A DNA stretch of 64,000 bases from Magicicada septendecula (Eukaryota; Arthropoda; Insecta; Hemiptera; Cicadidae), in the NCBI GenBank assembly GCA_034769895.1, contig CM068367.1, positions 312,603,986 through 312,667,985 of the forward strand, read 5' to 3'. Within the stretch, counting starts at the first letter, position 1. Each line of letters opens with the position of its first letter. The notes beneath the pieces are model-generated. The model did no database searches, was not told where the DNA came from, and saw only the letters and a list, made by a program, of their open reading frames with translations. Shown here in pieces: positions 11,672-30,572 of the stretch. The translations under genes and the position numbers were made by a program.

Positions 11672-13903
11672 GATATACCCATTGTAAATGAAACGAAGAA
11701 ATGAATAGGACAAGATACGGTAATAAGCTACTATTGTCACTCTAAGAACACCAAGTGTAGACCGTATTGACAGCTAGGTGTAACTTTGGTCAAGATATTA
11801 CAGAAGGATTTTTTTCGGTAGGTAACCCTCATTACGAGCAATTGTATGACTTAAAAGATAATTTCATTATTAGTGAAATAATGTGATCAGCTGTTTTACG
11901 TTAAAAAAAATGTGTCGTCCTTCCATGTTTAGGGGGAAAGCCTTATATTTCAATATTCAGCATACTAAATGAAGGGAGTATGTTGGTTTATCCTCAGATC
12001 TAAAACGTATTATTTAAGTGTAGCTATGACGAAAGGCTTAGAAGAAACTGTAGGCCTGTTAATAGAATTTAAAGAGAAATATCTCCCTAGCGCAAATTAG
12101 AAAAGGAGAGGTTTTGCCAAGTAGGAAAGCCTATTTTTATGCAATCTTATTTACTGCTTGTGTTATAAAACATATTTTTTAGTTAAAGTTAGTAAATGAG
12201 TATTACGCTCTGTGAGGTAACATACTAGAAGCTACTTAGTATCCAAAAACTAGGAGCTATGTGTTGGTAATTTATTTTGATTTTTGAAAATGTGCGTTTT
12301 AGGACAACTGAAGCTACTATTGTGTGAAAGTACAGAGACTAATTTTAAACAAACTTCATCATCATCAACTTCTTCTTCTTCTTCAGCAAGGATTAAACCA
12401 AGAATGGTTTGTTACAATCCCAAGCAAACAGACTAGAGCGGGTGACTCCAACGCTTCTTCGGACGCCTCACATTTCTCCGTTCTTTTGGCTTATAATTCC
12501 ATGATTGTTTGGGGATGCGTCAGTCATCCGTTAGCTTAAGATGTTCCAACCATTTTAGCTGATATTGGGCAATTCTACCATGCTCATAATATTCTACTCT
12601 TGCCGGACATCGACATTTCTTTTACCTTTAAAGAAAACTTCATTTAATATTTTGCAATGTGTTCTCTTGCAATTAAAGTATGACGTTACATAAAGCAGAC
12701 TGATATTTCAGTAACTGTTCCATGAAATACACGGATGTTTGTATACTTTACTTTTTTATTTTCATTCAGTTTCTTATAATTTTCCAAAATGCCTTAAATC
12801 TTAAGAATTTATTAATTAGAAAGTATCGTCAATTTTTGTTAATACAATAAAAAATAAATCTGAAGTTTTATCAGGCGGATATTGCTCCTAGGCTAACTAT
12901 TGGCGTTATTCTTTGTATGCTTATAAGCTCTCTTCTAAGATGTGCAAATCCAAAGTGTTCAGTTTTTGTATTAAATTAGAGTTTATGATTCTTCACATAA
13001 TGTCGTAACTAATGATCAGTTAAAAAGTAATAATGTTTCACGAATGATTTTAGGAATTAAAAATTTATTACAAGCATTTGCTTACAGTTACTGGCAGACA
13101 AATGCTTCACTTAGCTTTTAATGTACTTTCCTAATAATTGCTTTTTATTCCAAATGGATTAACTTCATATATGTCAGTGAACTAATGATCTCCCGTTTTG
13201 CAAAGTACATAAGTCTTGTCAAGCTTTCAAATTTAGAAGTTTAGATAGGAACAGGTAAAAATAAAAGTAGCCCATAATGTTCTCCATAAATATATTCCAT
13301 AACCAAAGTGATTTTACGTACAAGCAAATATGTATTTACATTTTTCTTGAGCCCTATGTTTATTTATTAACACTTCAAGTCGGAAGTCATCATCATTTTT
13401 CTTTTCAACTGTCTTAATTATACCTCTTTCTGTAGAATTCTTATTTGAATCACGAATTTGTTACACGTCTGTTCGTGACATCTCTGCTAAAGTTTAAGTT
13501 CACTACTGTCTATTGCTTTAATTGTTCTTTTAAGTCATATTTGAGACAGGTGTCAGCTGCATGAAAAAACATTGCCTTCATTTGAGTTTACCAGTTAGTA
13601 CAGTGACCGTTGCTACAAGCAAAACATCACAATGCCCCTTATTTGTTAGGTCACATAGTAAATATGTGAACAGTTTGTTATTGTGCGTTCAGAGATTACA
13701 TTCATTGCTATTGTTTAGAAAAACTAAAAACGAATATCATAGCAATCAACAATCTTGCACAACCGTTTTAATTCAATTCTGTCTTAAAGACAGGATGTCC
13801 CAGGTGATATTGCAGTGATCCTTGACGGCTAATGGCTGATACGAGTTAAGGTTCTGATACAGAATTACGTCAGTCTAGTCAGTTCTAGTGTGTAGTACTA
13901 ACG
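11672..13903. other. AT-rich non-coding DNA, nothing recognised
   Basis: Includes a short CAT/CTT-rich run near 12357-12385. A phrase reading AGGATGTCCCAGG near 13792 resembles a motif seen in insect dispersed repeats, but this is too short to use. The 85-codon open frame at 13561-13818 has no recognisable domain. Confidence 0.5.
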
Positions 13904-13980
13904 AGCTCACCCATAAGTGATGGTGGACAATCTTTGACAAAAAAAAAAACAGGTTGAAAATTGTATAGACAATCTTCAGT
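13904..13980. repeat. Short direct repeat, copy 1 (77 bp)
   Basis: Matches 14707-14780 in the same orientation, sharing AGCTC-CCCATAAGTGA, GGACAATCTTT and TAGACAATCTTCAGT with an A-run length difference between them. Identity is high but not perfect. Confidence 0.7.
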
Positions 13981-14272
13981 GTTGTCACAAAAAAATGTAC
14001 AAACTTCAGTCATGTATCAGGATTTTATTGTTTTCATCTCCTTATTATTTTCATGCTTGTTACGCAAATTTCAACCGTATGCCATGCATTCGTCATCTTA
14101 AAATGTATCTTTTTTTTTTTAATTTTGAATCTCATTGAAGACAGGGTTAAAATCGTGTAGACACAACGTTGTAAGTAAATTGCATCGTGCAAACATTTGA
14201 TTTCTAGCAACATAAGTGTGTCTGTTATAAATATCTAAAAAAATCGGTTACGAAAATGTATATTTTTATTAG

Positions 14273-14402
14273 CATTCATTAAAAATCGGTTTCTTGAAAG
14301 GCAAATTACATTTTGTACTTAACATGAGTTTAAAAAATTCACTTGTAATAAAAACTCGGGTAGAACAGTAGCTGTGGAAATGTATTTTCACATTCATATG
14401 TA
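14273..14402. repeat. Dispersed repeat, copy 1 (about 130 bp)
   Basis: Similar to 17782-17909 in the same orientation, sharing TTCTTGAAAGGC, GATTACATTTTG with small changes, and GTAGCTGTGGAAATGTA. No terminal structures are visible. Confidence 0.6.
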
Positions 14403-14706
14403 ACCTGATTAGCGGTCATGTGAGATGCAAACGAATCGCAACAAATTAAATATACATTATGACGTTAGTTGTAGTGTATGTTTGAGCTCAATATGGACCG
14501 AATTATTCAATACGTTTTTCCAATTGCTGGAACTATGCATGCCAACTTAACGACACAAGATAAGTAGACACATTTTCGTAAAACTTCGTGCTTAAACTAA
14601 ATTAATAACTAAATTTGTTAGTAATTATTTGAGTAACAGGATAATTATAGAATAATTTAAAATACGCAGTGACAGTGGAGAAAATCACTAACCACTCGCG
14701 ATACTT

Positions 14707-14780
14707 AGCTCGCCCATAAGTGACGCTGGACAATCTTTAACAAAACAAACAGGTTGAAAATGGTGTAGACAATCTTCAGT
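14707..14780. repeat. Short direct repeat, copy 2 (74 bp)
   Basis: Second copy of the segment at 13904-13980, about 800 bp downstream. It ends 60 bp before the candidate exon. Confidence 0.7.
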
Positions 14781-14840
14781 AGGCCTGAAACGCTAGAGGG
14801 AATGTAAATGCGGGTAAATTAACGTGTCACTCTCTTGCAG

Positions 14841-15146
14841 TTTCAATTGTCTTCGCGAAAATATGTAACGCTTATGATCGTTATTGTCAGACTGCTGTTT
14901 TGCCTCTGCCCGTTAACTACATGCAATCTACCAGGCGATAAGTATGATCGACGCTGGGGAACTCTGAAGTCTGAACTGAATTGTGAGCCGCACGGACTAA
15001 TCTCACATAGGACCATGTGCTGAGATATCACCGTTAATAGTACTAAGGACGATGCACACGCATGCCACTTTAAAAATGGAGCCAGGGGCACTTCAGGTAG
15101 CCGTGAACAAATTTTATTTGTTGAAACCAAAGACCCTTATGTCAAG
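14841..15146 (+). CDS. Candidate host exon (partial, possibly a first coding exon)
   Basis: The stretch is richer in G+C than its flanks and is bounded by a good splice acceptor (CTCTCTTGCAG ending at 14840) and a good donor (GTGAGA at 15147). Two readings are possible. In one, the frame is open from the acceptor to the donor except for a single TGA at 15021. Its first part (from ATG 14874) looks like a signal peptide (MIVIVRLLFCLCPL) and is followed by cysteines. In the other, a start at ATG 15076 in a strong context (AAAAATGG) begins MEPGALQVAVNKFYLLKPK and reaches the donor with two bases left over, making the rest 5' leader. I do not recognise either protein. A 95-codon antisense frame also crosses the region, so frame openness alone is weak evidence. 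No other exon is visible nearby. Confidence 0.3.
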
Positions 15147-16489
<1,343 letters not shown>

Positions 16490-17170
16490 CTTGGAGAAGT
16501 TATTGAACACAATAGCTCAGAGAAAGAACCAATTAAAGGACGAGTTAATAAGATGAATGTTGCTTACCATTTAACCAAGGACACATAACAAGAGATCAAT
16601 ATCCATTAATGTCAAACTAAGGCATTATTCAACAGTAATTCGCCCGGAAGCATATTATGCAGCTGAATGCCTGACTCAGAACAAGAAAATCATGATGGAA
16701 AAACTGGAAGTCACAGAAAGGAAAATGTTAAGAAAACTCTTGGGGTCAATATGAGAACAGTGCAGAAGACGGCACAATAATGAGCTGTAGTCACGTGTTG
16801 AGAAAATCACAGACTTAATTAGAAAAAAGATTACTTTCTACGGACATGTTCAAAGAATGAATCCTGATAGACTAACAGGGAAGCTTTTTAACTATTTCAA
16901 AAAGCTCAAAATGTCTAATACGTAGTTCCAAGAAACAGAAAAAGACATACAAGAACTCCAGATTACTCAAGAAGACAATGAAAAATGCCCAAGGTTTTTA
17001 TGAAAAACCCACGAAGAGGACAGGTGCCAGGTGACGAAAGGATGGAGAGACATCGATCAAGAATGAAGGAGATGTGGGAGAGGAGGAAGAGCGAGAAGGA
17101 GAAGAAAAGAACCAGATGAACCAAACGTAGTCCACATTGGCTCATACGCAAAAAAAAAAAATAATAATGA
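16490..17170 (+). pseudogene. 3' end of a LINE reverse transcriptase, decayed
   Basis: Translation of the plus strand gives the C-terminal part of a non-LTR retrotransposon reverse transcriptase. From about 16618 it reads KLRHYSTVIRPEAYYAAECL, then MEKLEVTERKMLRKLLGS, later KITFYGHVQRMNPDRLTGK, and finally a lysine/arginine-rich tail. These phrases match a LINE group abundant in insects (ITFYGH is the usual thumb-end motif). The frame is broken by stops near 16752, 16790 and 16923 and by a frameshift before 16990. An A-run at 17150-17161 followed by TAATAA marks the 3' end, as expected for target-primed insertion. The 5' part, including the endonuclease and polymerase core, is absent, which is usual for 5'-truncated LINE copies. 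The exact clade is uncertain. Confidence 0.75.
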
Positions 17171-17409
17171 AGATAATGATACGATAGCTCCTTCTAATTG
17201 AAGCAATTGTTAACTGAATCAACCGTTTAATTGAATCATATTCTCAGTTCTTAAATCAATGTAGTAATTTCTTTATACATTTCTAAGTCTACATTATTGA
17301 GTCAGATGCCTAATTAAAACGATTTCTGAAATCCTAATGAAATCCCAAACTGAATCTAATATAGAGCATTTATTTCAGAGTGGTAGAGGTTGTTCTTGTT
17401 TTAGTTTTT

Positions 17410-17490
<81 letters not shown>

Positions 17491-17540
17491 ATAATAGTAA
17501 TAGTAGTAGTTGTTGTTGTTGTTGTGGTGGTAGTTATTAT
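17410..17540. repeat. (TAG)n/(TTG)n trinucleotide repeat
   Basis: A run of about 27 TAG triplets (17410-17490) grades into TAATAG, TTG and TGG triplets. The poly-Ser, poly-Val and poly-Thr frames across it are not genes. Confidence 0.97.
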
Positions 17541-17781
17541 CACTTTTTTATTGACAAAAGCATACATATATATTCAACACTTGAGCACGCGTGCCCGCAC
17601 GCGCACACACAAATTTTACTAATTCATACAATAAGAAATTATACATTACACTGTAAAATAATCAATTATTTCTGTAGTGTATTTTCCTTATATTTTTAGT
17701 AATATATTTACAACTGATACACGTATCACAGATTCAATGTATAGCTTCACACAACCGAAAATATATTTATATTTTCATTAA

Positions 17782-17909
17782 AATTCATTAATAATCGTTT
17801 TCTTGAAAGGCAGATTACATTTTGAACTTAACGTGACTTTTAAAAAATGCACTTGCAATAAACTGTAGCTGTGGAAATGTACTTTATAATTCATATGTAT
17901 GCAAGTATC
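17782..17909. repeat. Dispersed repeat, copy 2 (about 130 bp)
   Basis: Matches 14273-14402. Divergence is moderate, so the copies are not a very recent duplication. Confidence 0.6.
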
Positions 17910-18106
17910 GATATAAATTTACAAATAAACAATTTTATTTCGATTGTTTAATATTACTTTCCGTATTCGACTGTTTTGATGGTTATACTAGAAACACTGA
18001 ATTAATGTTTATAGTTTATTAATTTTATTAACTGTATAATTTTTAATAAGTCTTTTGTTTTGTTTTATTCGAATTTGTTCTTTAATTAGCCAATTATTAT
18101 TGTGTT

Positions 18107-18840
18107 TATATATATATATATACAAAGTATTTAAAATTTATATTTATATTACCTCAAGATGTTATTTTTCCTTATTTGGACCATGTTTCGAGAGCTCCCG
18201 TGCTCTCATCCTCAGCCTTCGCGATCTTGCGTCTGGTGAAGTATTTGTGTGTTGGCTGGATGCTATTAAGGTTTTTTGTTGGTCTCTGGTATTTTAATGT
18301 TGTATTATTGTGTGTGTTTGTGGTATATGTATTTGTATTTTGTGTATTTTCGATGTTGAGTGCTTTGAATATTGTGTCATGTTTTGTACTGATTTGTATT
18401 TGTTCAGGTATTAGTTTGTTTTGTGTTTTATGTTTGTACATTTGTAAATTTTCCCAAATGTTCATTATGGTGCCTTTGTGTGGTATATGTTTTATTAGTG
18501 TCACATTGGTTATGTCTGGGAATTCATGTCCTGTGTTTATTGCATGTGTGGCTAAATTGGATTAATATATTTCTGGTTTTTTGTATGCGTTTATTGTTCA
18601 AAATAATGTTTTTTCAGCTGTTTTTTGTTTGTCCTACGTAACATTTATTGTAATCTTGGCATTCAATTTTGTATATACCGTTAGTTGTTGTATTATCTTT
18701 GTTGTGTGAGCTATTTAGTTTTTGTAAATTATTTTTATTAGTTTTGTATGCTATTTTTATATCTGTGTTTTTAAATAGTTTTGTTAGCTTTGTCATTTTA
18801 TTATTTATGTATGTGAATGTGGCCCATTTTTTGTTGTTGT
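18107..18840 (-). pseudogene. Penelope-like element: GIY-YIG endonuclease end and tail
   Basis: The minus strand encodes the C-terminal part of a Penelope-like retroelement protein. Reading downwards from about 18838, it has WATFTY and a KLFKNTDIKIAYKT block, then the GIY-YIG nuclease signature (GIYKIECQDYNKCYVGQT at about 18660-18715), a stop near 18614 and a frame change. The conserved end block then follows, with IKHIPHKGTIMNIWENLQMYK and QNKLIPEQ (18504-18400). The reverse transcriptase is absent. The hammerhead-like motif at 18180-18215 overlaps the last codons of the frame that stops at 18172. The element is read towards lower coordinates and ends in a (TA)n run near 18108-18122. It is a decayed, 5'-truncated copy paired with the inverted copy at 18882-19247. 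Confidence 0.8.
18180..18215 (-). ncRNA. Hammerhead-like ribozyme motif in PLE copy A
   Basis: On the minus strand the order is CUGAGGA, one U, a 6-bp stem GAGAGC/GCUCUC closed by a 6-nt loop, GAAA, then CAUG. This matches the core of a type I hammerhead (CUGANGA, stem II, GAAA, very short stem III). PLEs are known to carry such motifs. The base after CAUG is G in this copy, so cleavage at the usual U-H step is doubtful here. Confidence 0.55.
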
Positions 18841-18881
18841 TATTATTTATGTGTTGTTCATTTTGATTAAGAATTAATCAC

Positions 18882-19247
18882 AAAACACAAAACAAACTAA
18901 TACCTGAACAAATACAAATCAATACAAAACATGACACAATATTCAAAGCACTCAACATCGAAAATACAGAAAATACAAATACATATAACACAATCACACA
19001 CAATAATACAACTTTTAAATACCAGAGACCATCAAGAAAACTTAATAGCATCCAGCCAACACACAAATAGTTCACCAGACGCAAGATCGCGAAGGCTGAG
19101 GATGAGAGCACGGGAGCTCTCGAAACATGTTCCAAATAAGGAAAAATAACATCTTGAGGTAATATAAATATAAATTTAAATACTTTATATATATCAAGAA
19201 ACGAACTGTAGCAGAAAGTGATTGAATTAATATATATATATATATAT
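18882..19247 (+). mobile_element. Penelope-like element tail, inverted copy B
   Basis: The plus strand from 18882 repeats, in opposite orientation, the last part of the element at 18107-18434 with several percent divergence and small indels. It continues past the hammerhead motif to the tail phrase ATCAAGAAACGAACTGTAGC and a (TA)n run at about 19229-19246. The coding part is shorter than in copy A and lacks the GIY-YIG motif. Copies A and B point away from each other and are separated by the unique GIY-YIG part of A, giving an inverted, tail-outward pair. PLEs are known to insert as tandem, truncated and inverted copies. Confidence 0.75.
19096..19132 (+). ncRNA. Hammerhead-like ribozyme motif in PLE copy B
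   Basis: Core box CTGAGGA (19096-19102), unpaired T, stem II GAGAGC (19104-19109) with GCTCTC (19116-19121), GAAA (19122-19125), palindromic CATG (19126-19129), then TTC. All conserved hammerhead core positions are present. Stem III is minimal, as expected for PLE and retrozyme ribozymes that act as dimers. Stem I pairing beyond GG/CC is not obvious, so activity is not assured. Confidence 0.6.
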
Positions 19248-19250
19248 TGC

Positions 19251-27546
<8,296 letters not shown>

Positions 27547-28417
27547 AATGAACAATTTTGGCAGATCTCGAGTCAGTGGTTTCCAGCTGGTGACCCATAC
27601 CTTTTCATACGGCCTGCTCGTTCTCTACGAAAGGATAACATAAAAGTTTATGATTTTAGATGGGAACGGAAAAAGGTTGTTTTTATTGCAGTGAGAAAGA
27701 TGGTTTCACTGATTCAGTAATAAGCTTACAGTTGTTGTCATTCTGTTTTTTAATACATTGTGTAACTACTTTAATGCATCTTACTTTTAATTATTGTGTT
27801 CACAAAAATAAGACAGTATCGCTTAACGGTATGCATACATATAAATATATAAATCACCTCATTTTACATTTAAAGGTTTACTTTTAAATTTTTACTGTTT
27901 GTGACAAAATTTTATCTATTTCGAAGCTGTCCGCCGTAGGTTCCTGAGTTCACTTTCATAGCCCGAGGGAATTTTAAAGTTGGAAATCACTGCTTTAATT
28001 AATTCCTCACACGGATATCTAACATATTTTTTTATGTATGCCTGTACATTTCATTCATATTACCAAGTATTCGATGTAATGTTTCTTCAACAATAATTAT
28101 TTAATACAATAATATCTATACATTTCAACAATATGTTTGTAGCTATGAAGTTTAATAATACAGCAATTAATAAAAATATAATATCATTAAATATATAAAT
28201 AATTATCGAAATATAGTGATAACATTAAGTGAGTATAATAATTAATAATTTGTATGATTGGATATCTACGAAAAATTAGGACAAGAAATTAGCTATTAAA
28301 ACTGTGAATACGGATTACTTATAATAATATTATATTAATATTAATGTAATATCAAGAAAAATATGAAATACACACATAATGTGTTCGTATATACACATAA
28401 TTTTTTTTATTGACAGT

Positions 28418-28640
28418 TAATCATATCAAGTTTAGGATAAAGTCGCCACTGAACAGGGATAGGTCGAAAGATGGAATAAATGTCCAAAGACTGGCAACAT
28501 CTGATTGGTCCGCTTTCAATACTTCGTTCAAGGTCAACAGATGGTGTGAGAGGTTCTCCTACATGTCCGCTCTTTTACCATGCAATAGCAGCATCCAGGC
28601 TTCATTAATGGCCACATTTGACTTTTGCTGTTTACACTAG
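28418..28640 (+). pseudogene. Possible LINE fragment (linker between endonuclease and RT)
   Basis: A plus-strand frame open from before 28410 to TAG 28638 contains RDRSKDGINVQRLATSDWS followed by NRWCERF. The order of a basic stretch, a DWS motif and a W...F pair resembles the linker between endonuclease and reverse transcriptase in Jockey/CR1-type LINEs. A splice-acceptor-like TTTTTTTTATTGACAG precedes it, so a small host exon cannot be excluded. The match is weak. Confidence 0.25.
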
Positions 28641-28688
28641 TGTGAGCTAGTACGAGCAACGATCGTCCACCTCGATCGTCGGTGGACA

Positions 28689-28873
28689 CTTTTAGATTTC
28701 ACTGCACTTCAATAGTTTCACTTAATGTCGTATTATGTAAAGAATACAATTTTTATAATTATCATGTGTTGGCAACACTGTTTGTTTATTATCATAATGA
28801 TATAAGGTTTGCGTTATATTACAGTCATTTATGAGATCCCTAGATCTCAACCCAATTGAAAATTTATTTGAGC
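28689..28873 (+). mobile_element. Tc1/mariner fragment, left arm of an inverted pair
   Basis: The end of this arm encodes RSLDLNPIENLFELN on the plus strand, matching the D-x-N-P-I-E-N motif around the last catalytic residue of Tc1/mariner transposases. The upstream 150 bp of the arm is non-coding. The same 185-220 bp sequence recurs inverted at 30354-30572. The two arms point towards each other and bracket about 1.5 kb. Confidence 0.6.
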
Positions 28874-28919
28874 TAAATGTGAATGACGAAAGAAAAACAT
28901 TACAAATAAAATATAACTC

Positions 28920-29460
28920 ATTGCCACAATAGTCGACAAAGGAGCCTCACGCCCACGCCCACAAGTTTACCAGGCGAGCTTCAGCTGAACTGGGCTTATT
29001 GTTTCCAATACTTGCCAACGAGGCTACGGGTCGTAAGATGGGTAAATTGATCGTCGACGCGTATTTCTTGCCGATCATCGCCTACACTGCCTCGGTCTAG
29101 GGATATTTTGGCGCTCTGCATATAAGAAAAATGTAAAGCGTTCTCGTCAGGGAGGTTTGGATAGCGCCCCCGTCTGTTGCCTTCTTGTTTGCTGAAAAGC
29201 GGACTACGCTCGTTGGATGCCACTGTGCGGCAACTTTCACGTAAATTTATGCAATTTAAGACTTGCACGTTCTCCTTTATAAGAGAAGCAAGGGCCCAAG
29301 ACAACGGCCCTCATAGCCGGCCTTGGCAGGTACCGTAAACGTCCAGGTGATTTGCGGAAACGGCCTCAGCATACACTGCACTAATGTGACGTATTATAAG
29401 TAACCGTTGTAACGGCCTCGTAAAGAGAAAAATTTCGCGTTATTTGGTAATGAGTGTAGA
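28920..29460. other. CpG-rich island between the inverted arms
   Basis: This segment is far richer in G+C and in CG dinucleotides than the surrounding DNA, for example around 29040-29060, 29150-29220 and 29300-29370. In insects with gene-body methylation, retained CpG marks an unmethylated promoter or recent foreign DNA. A minus-strand frame (28996-29304) crosses it. Nothing here was matched to a known family. Confidence 0.4.
28996..29304 (-). CDS. Unrecognised 100-codon open frame in CpG-rich island
   Basis: A minus-strand frame of about 100 codons is open without low complexity. It has a mixed, protein-like composition, including SNERSPLFSKQEGNRRGRYP and DRQEIRVDDQFTHL, and ends KYWKQ before a TAA. 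There is no ATG at the apparent start; an in-frame TGA lies only a few codons upstream. It would need splicing or another start. No domain is recognised. It may be part of a host exon, a transposon cargo frame or a chance frame in G+C-rich DNA. Confidence 0.2.
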   Translation of the reverse strand: MSWALASLIKENVQVLNCINLRESCRTVASNERSPLFSKQEGNRRGRYPNLPDENALHFSYMQSAKISLDRGSVGDDRQEIRVDDQFTHLTTRSLVGKYWKQ

Positions 29461-30353
29461 AATGAAAAGGTAAAAGTAATGAAAGACAGCTGTAGTTCTG
29501 GGAATGTGTCAAATGCAAAACATTATCAAAAATATTGGAACACGTGTGTCGATTATGATAATGATGTGTGTGGGAAGGGGTGCGTGTTATTACTTAAACT
29601 ATATGCGGCCTCTTATATGAAAGACAGAAAAGTTTACTGCAAATAAACGAATGTGATTACAGGGAATTCTCAAATACTATTAACAGATGTGCATAATAAA
29701 CTCTGTTGGCGTGTTGACATACGGGCGAGTCGTATGACGCCGTCACGAGTGCCTCCACTGCTGGCGTTTTCAATAAATAACCAAAAATAAGTTTTCATTT
29801 AATGACACATCATCTGTTACAGAATTGAATTTTAGAAAGTGACTATTCAGAATTGTACATAATTGTATATTGCAATACCACTCACATAACTGTAAACATG
29901 GCTTCATGATGTTTATATAAATTTCTTATTGACAACTTCATTACACAATCAGTCGAATACATTACTATAATTACAAATTATAATCGCTGGCTTAATTATT
30001 AGGTCACTACTACAAAAACTGGGTTTCATCAATTCCTATAGGTTTCTATTAAAAATAAAAATATAAGAATTGAAAAAGTTTATTTCTATATAAACTTAAG
30101 TAATTAAAAATCTGAACTTACTTTTTTACTATTTCTTTACTTGCATACACTTATGTATTTTTAATTTTATTATTATTTAAAAAATGTTTAATAGTTTGTT
30201 TACCCATTCTTTAACCCTGTTAATGCTTTTGACTCTCCTAGACGTACGTTTAATGTAGTTTAATGTGAAGAGTTAGTGTGGCTCCTTTATCAACTATTGT
30301 GGGATGTATTTCATTTGTGATGTTTTTCTTTCGTATTTCATATTTGAAAAGTT

Positions 30354-30572
30354 CAAATAAATTTTCAATTGGGTTGAGATCCAGGGATATAAATAACTGC
30401 AAAGTAACTGCAGGGATGTAAATAACTCATAAATGATTGCAGTATAACGCAAACGTTATATCAGGATGTCAACGAACAAACAGTGTTGCCAACACATGAT
30501 AATTATAAAAATTGTATTCTTTACATAATACATGAAGTGATAACTATTTATGTGCAGTGTAATCTAAAAAAG
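30354..30572 (-). mobile_element. Tc1/mariner fragment, right arm of an inverted pair
   Basis: Inverted copy of 28689-28873, encoding SLDLNPIENLFEL on the minus strand. It carries an extra internal duplication (two GGGATRTAAATAACT-like units near 30385-30430) absent from the left arm, so the arms have diverged since duplication. Confidence 0.6.

Noticed and set aside
14843..15130. 95-codon minus-strand frame across the exon-like segment
   Set aside because: No ATG at its start and no splice signals in that orientation; it looks like a shadow of the G+C-richer plus-strand segment.
17337..17699. Poly-Ser, poly-Val and poly-Thr frames
   Set aside because: Created by the TAG/TTG triplet repeat on both strands.
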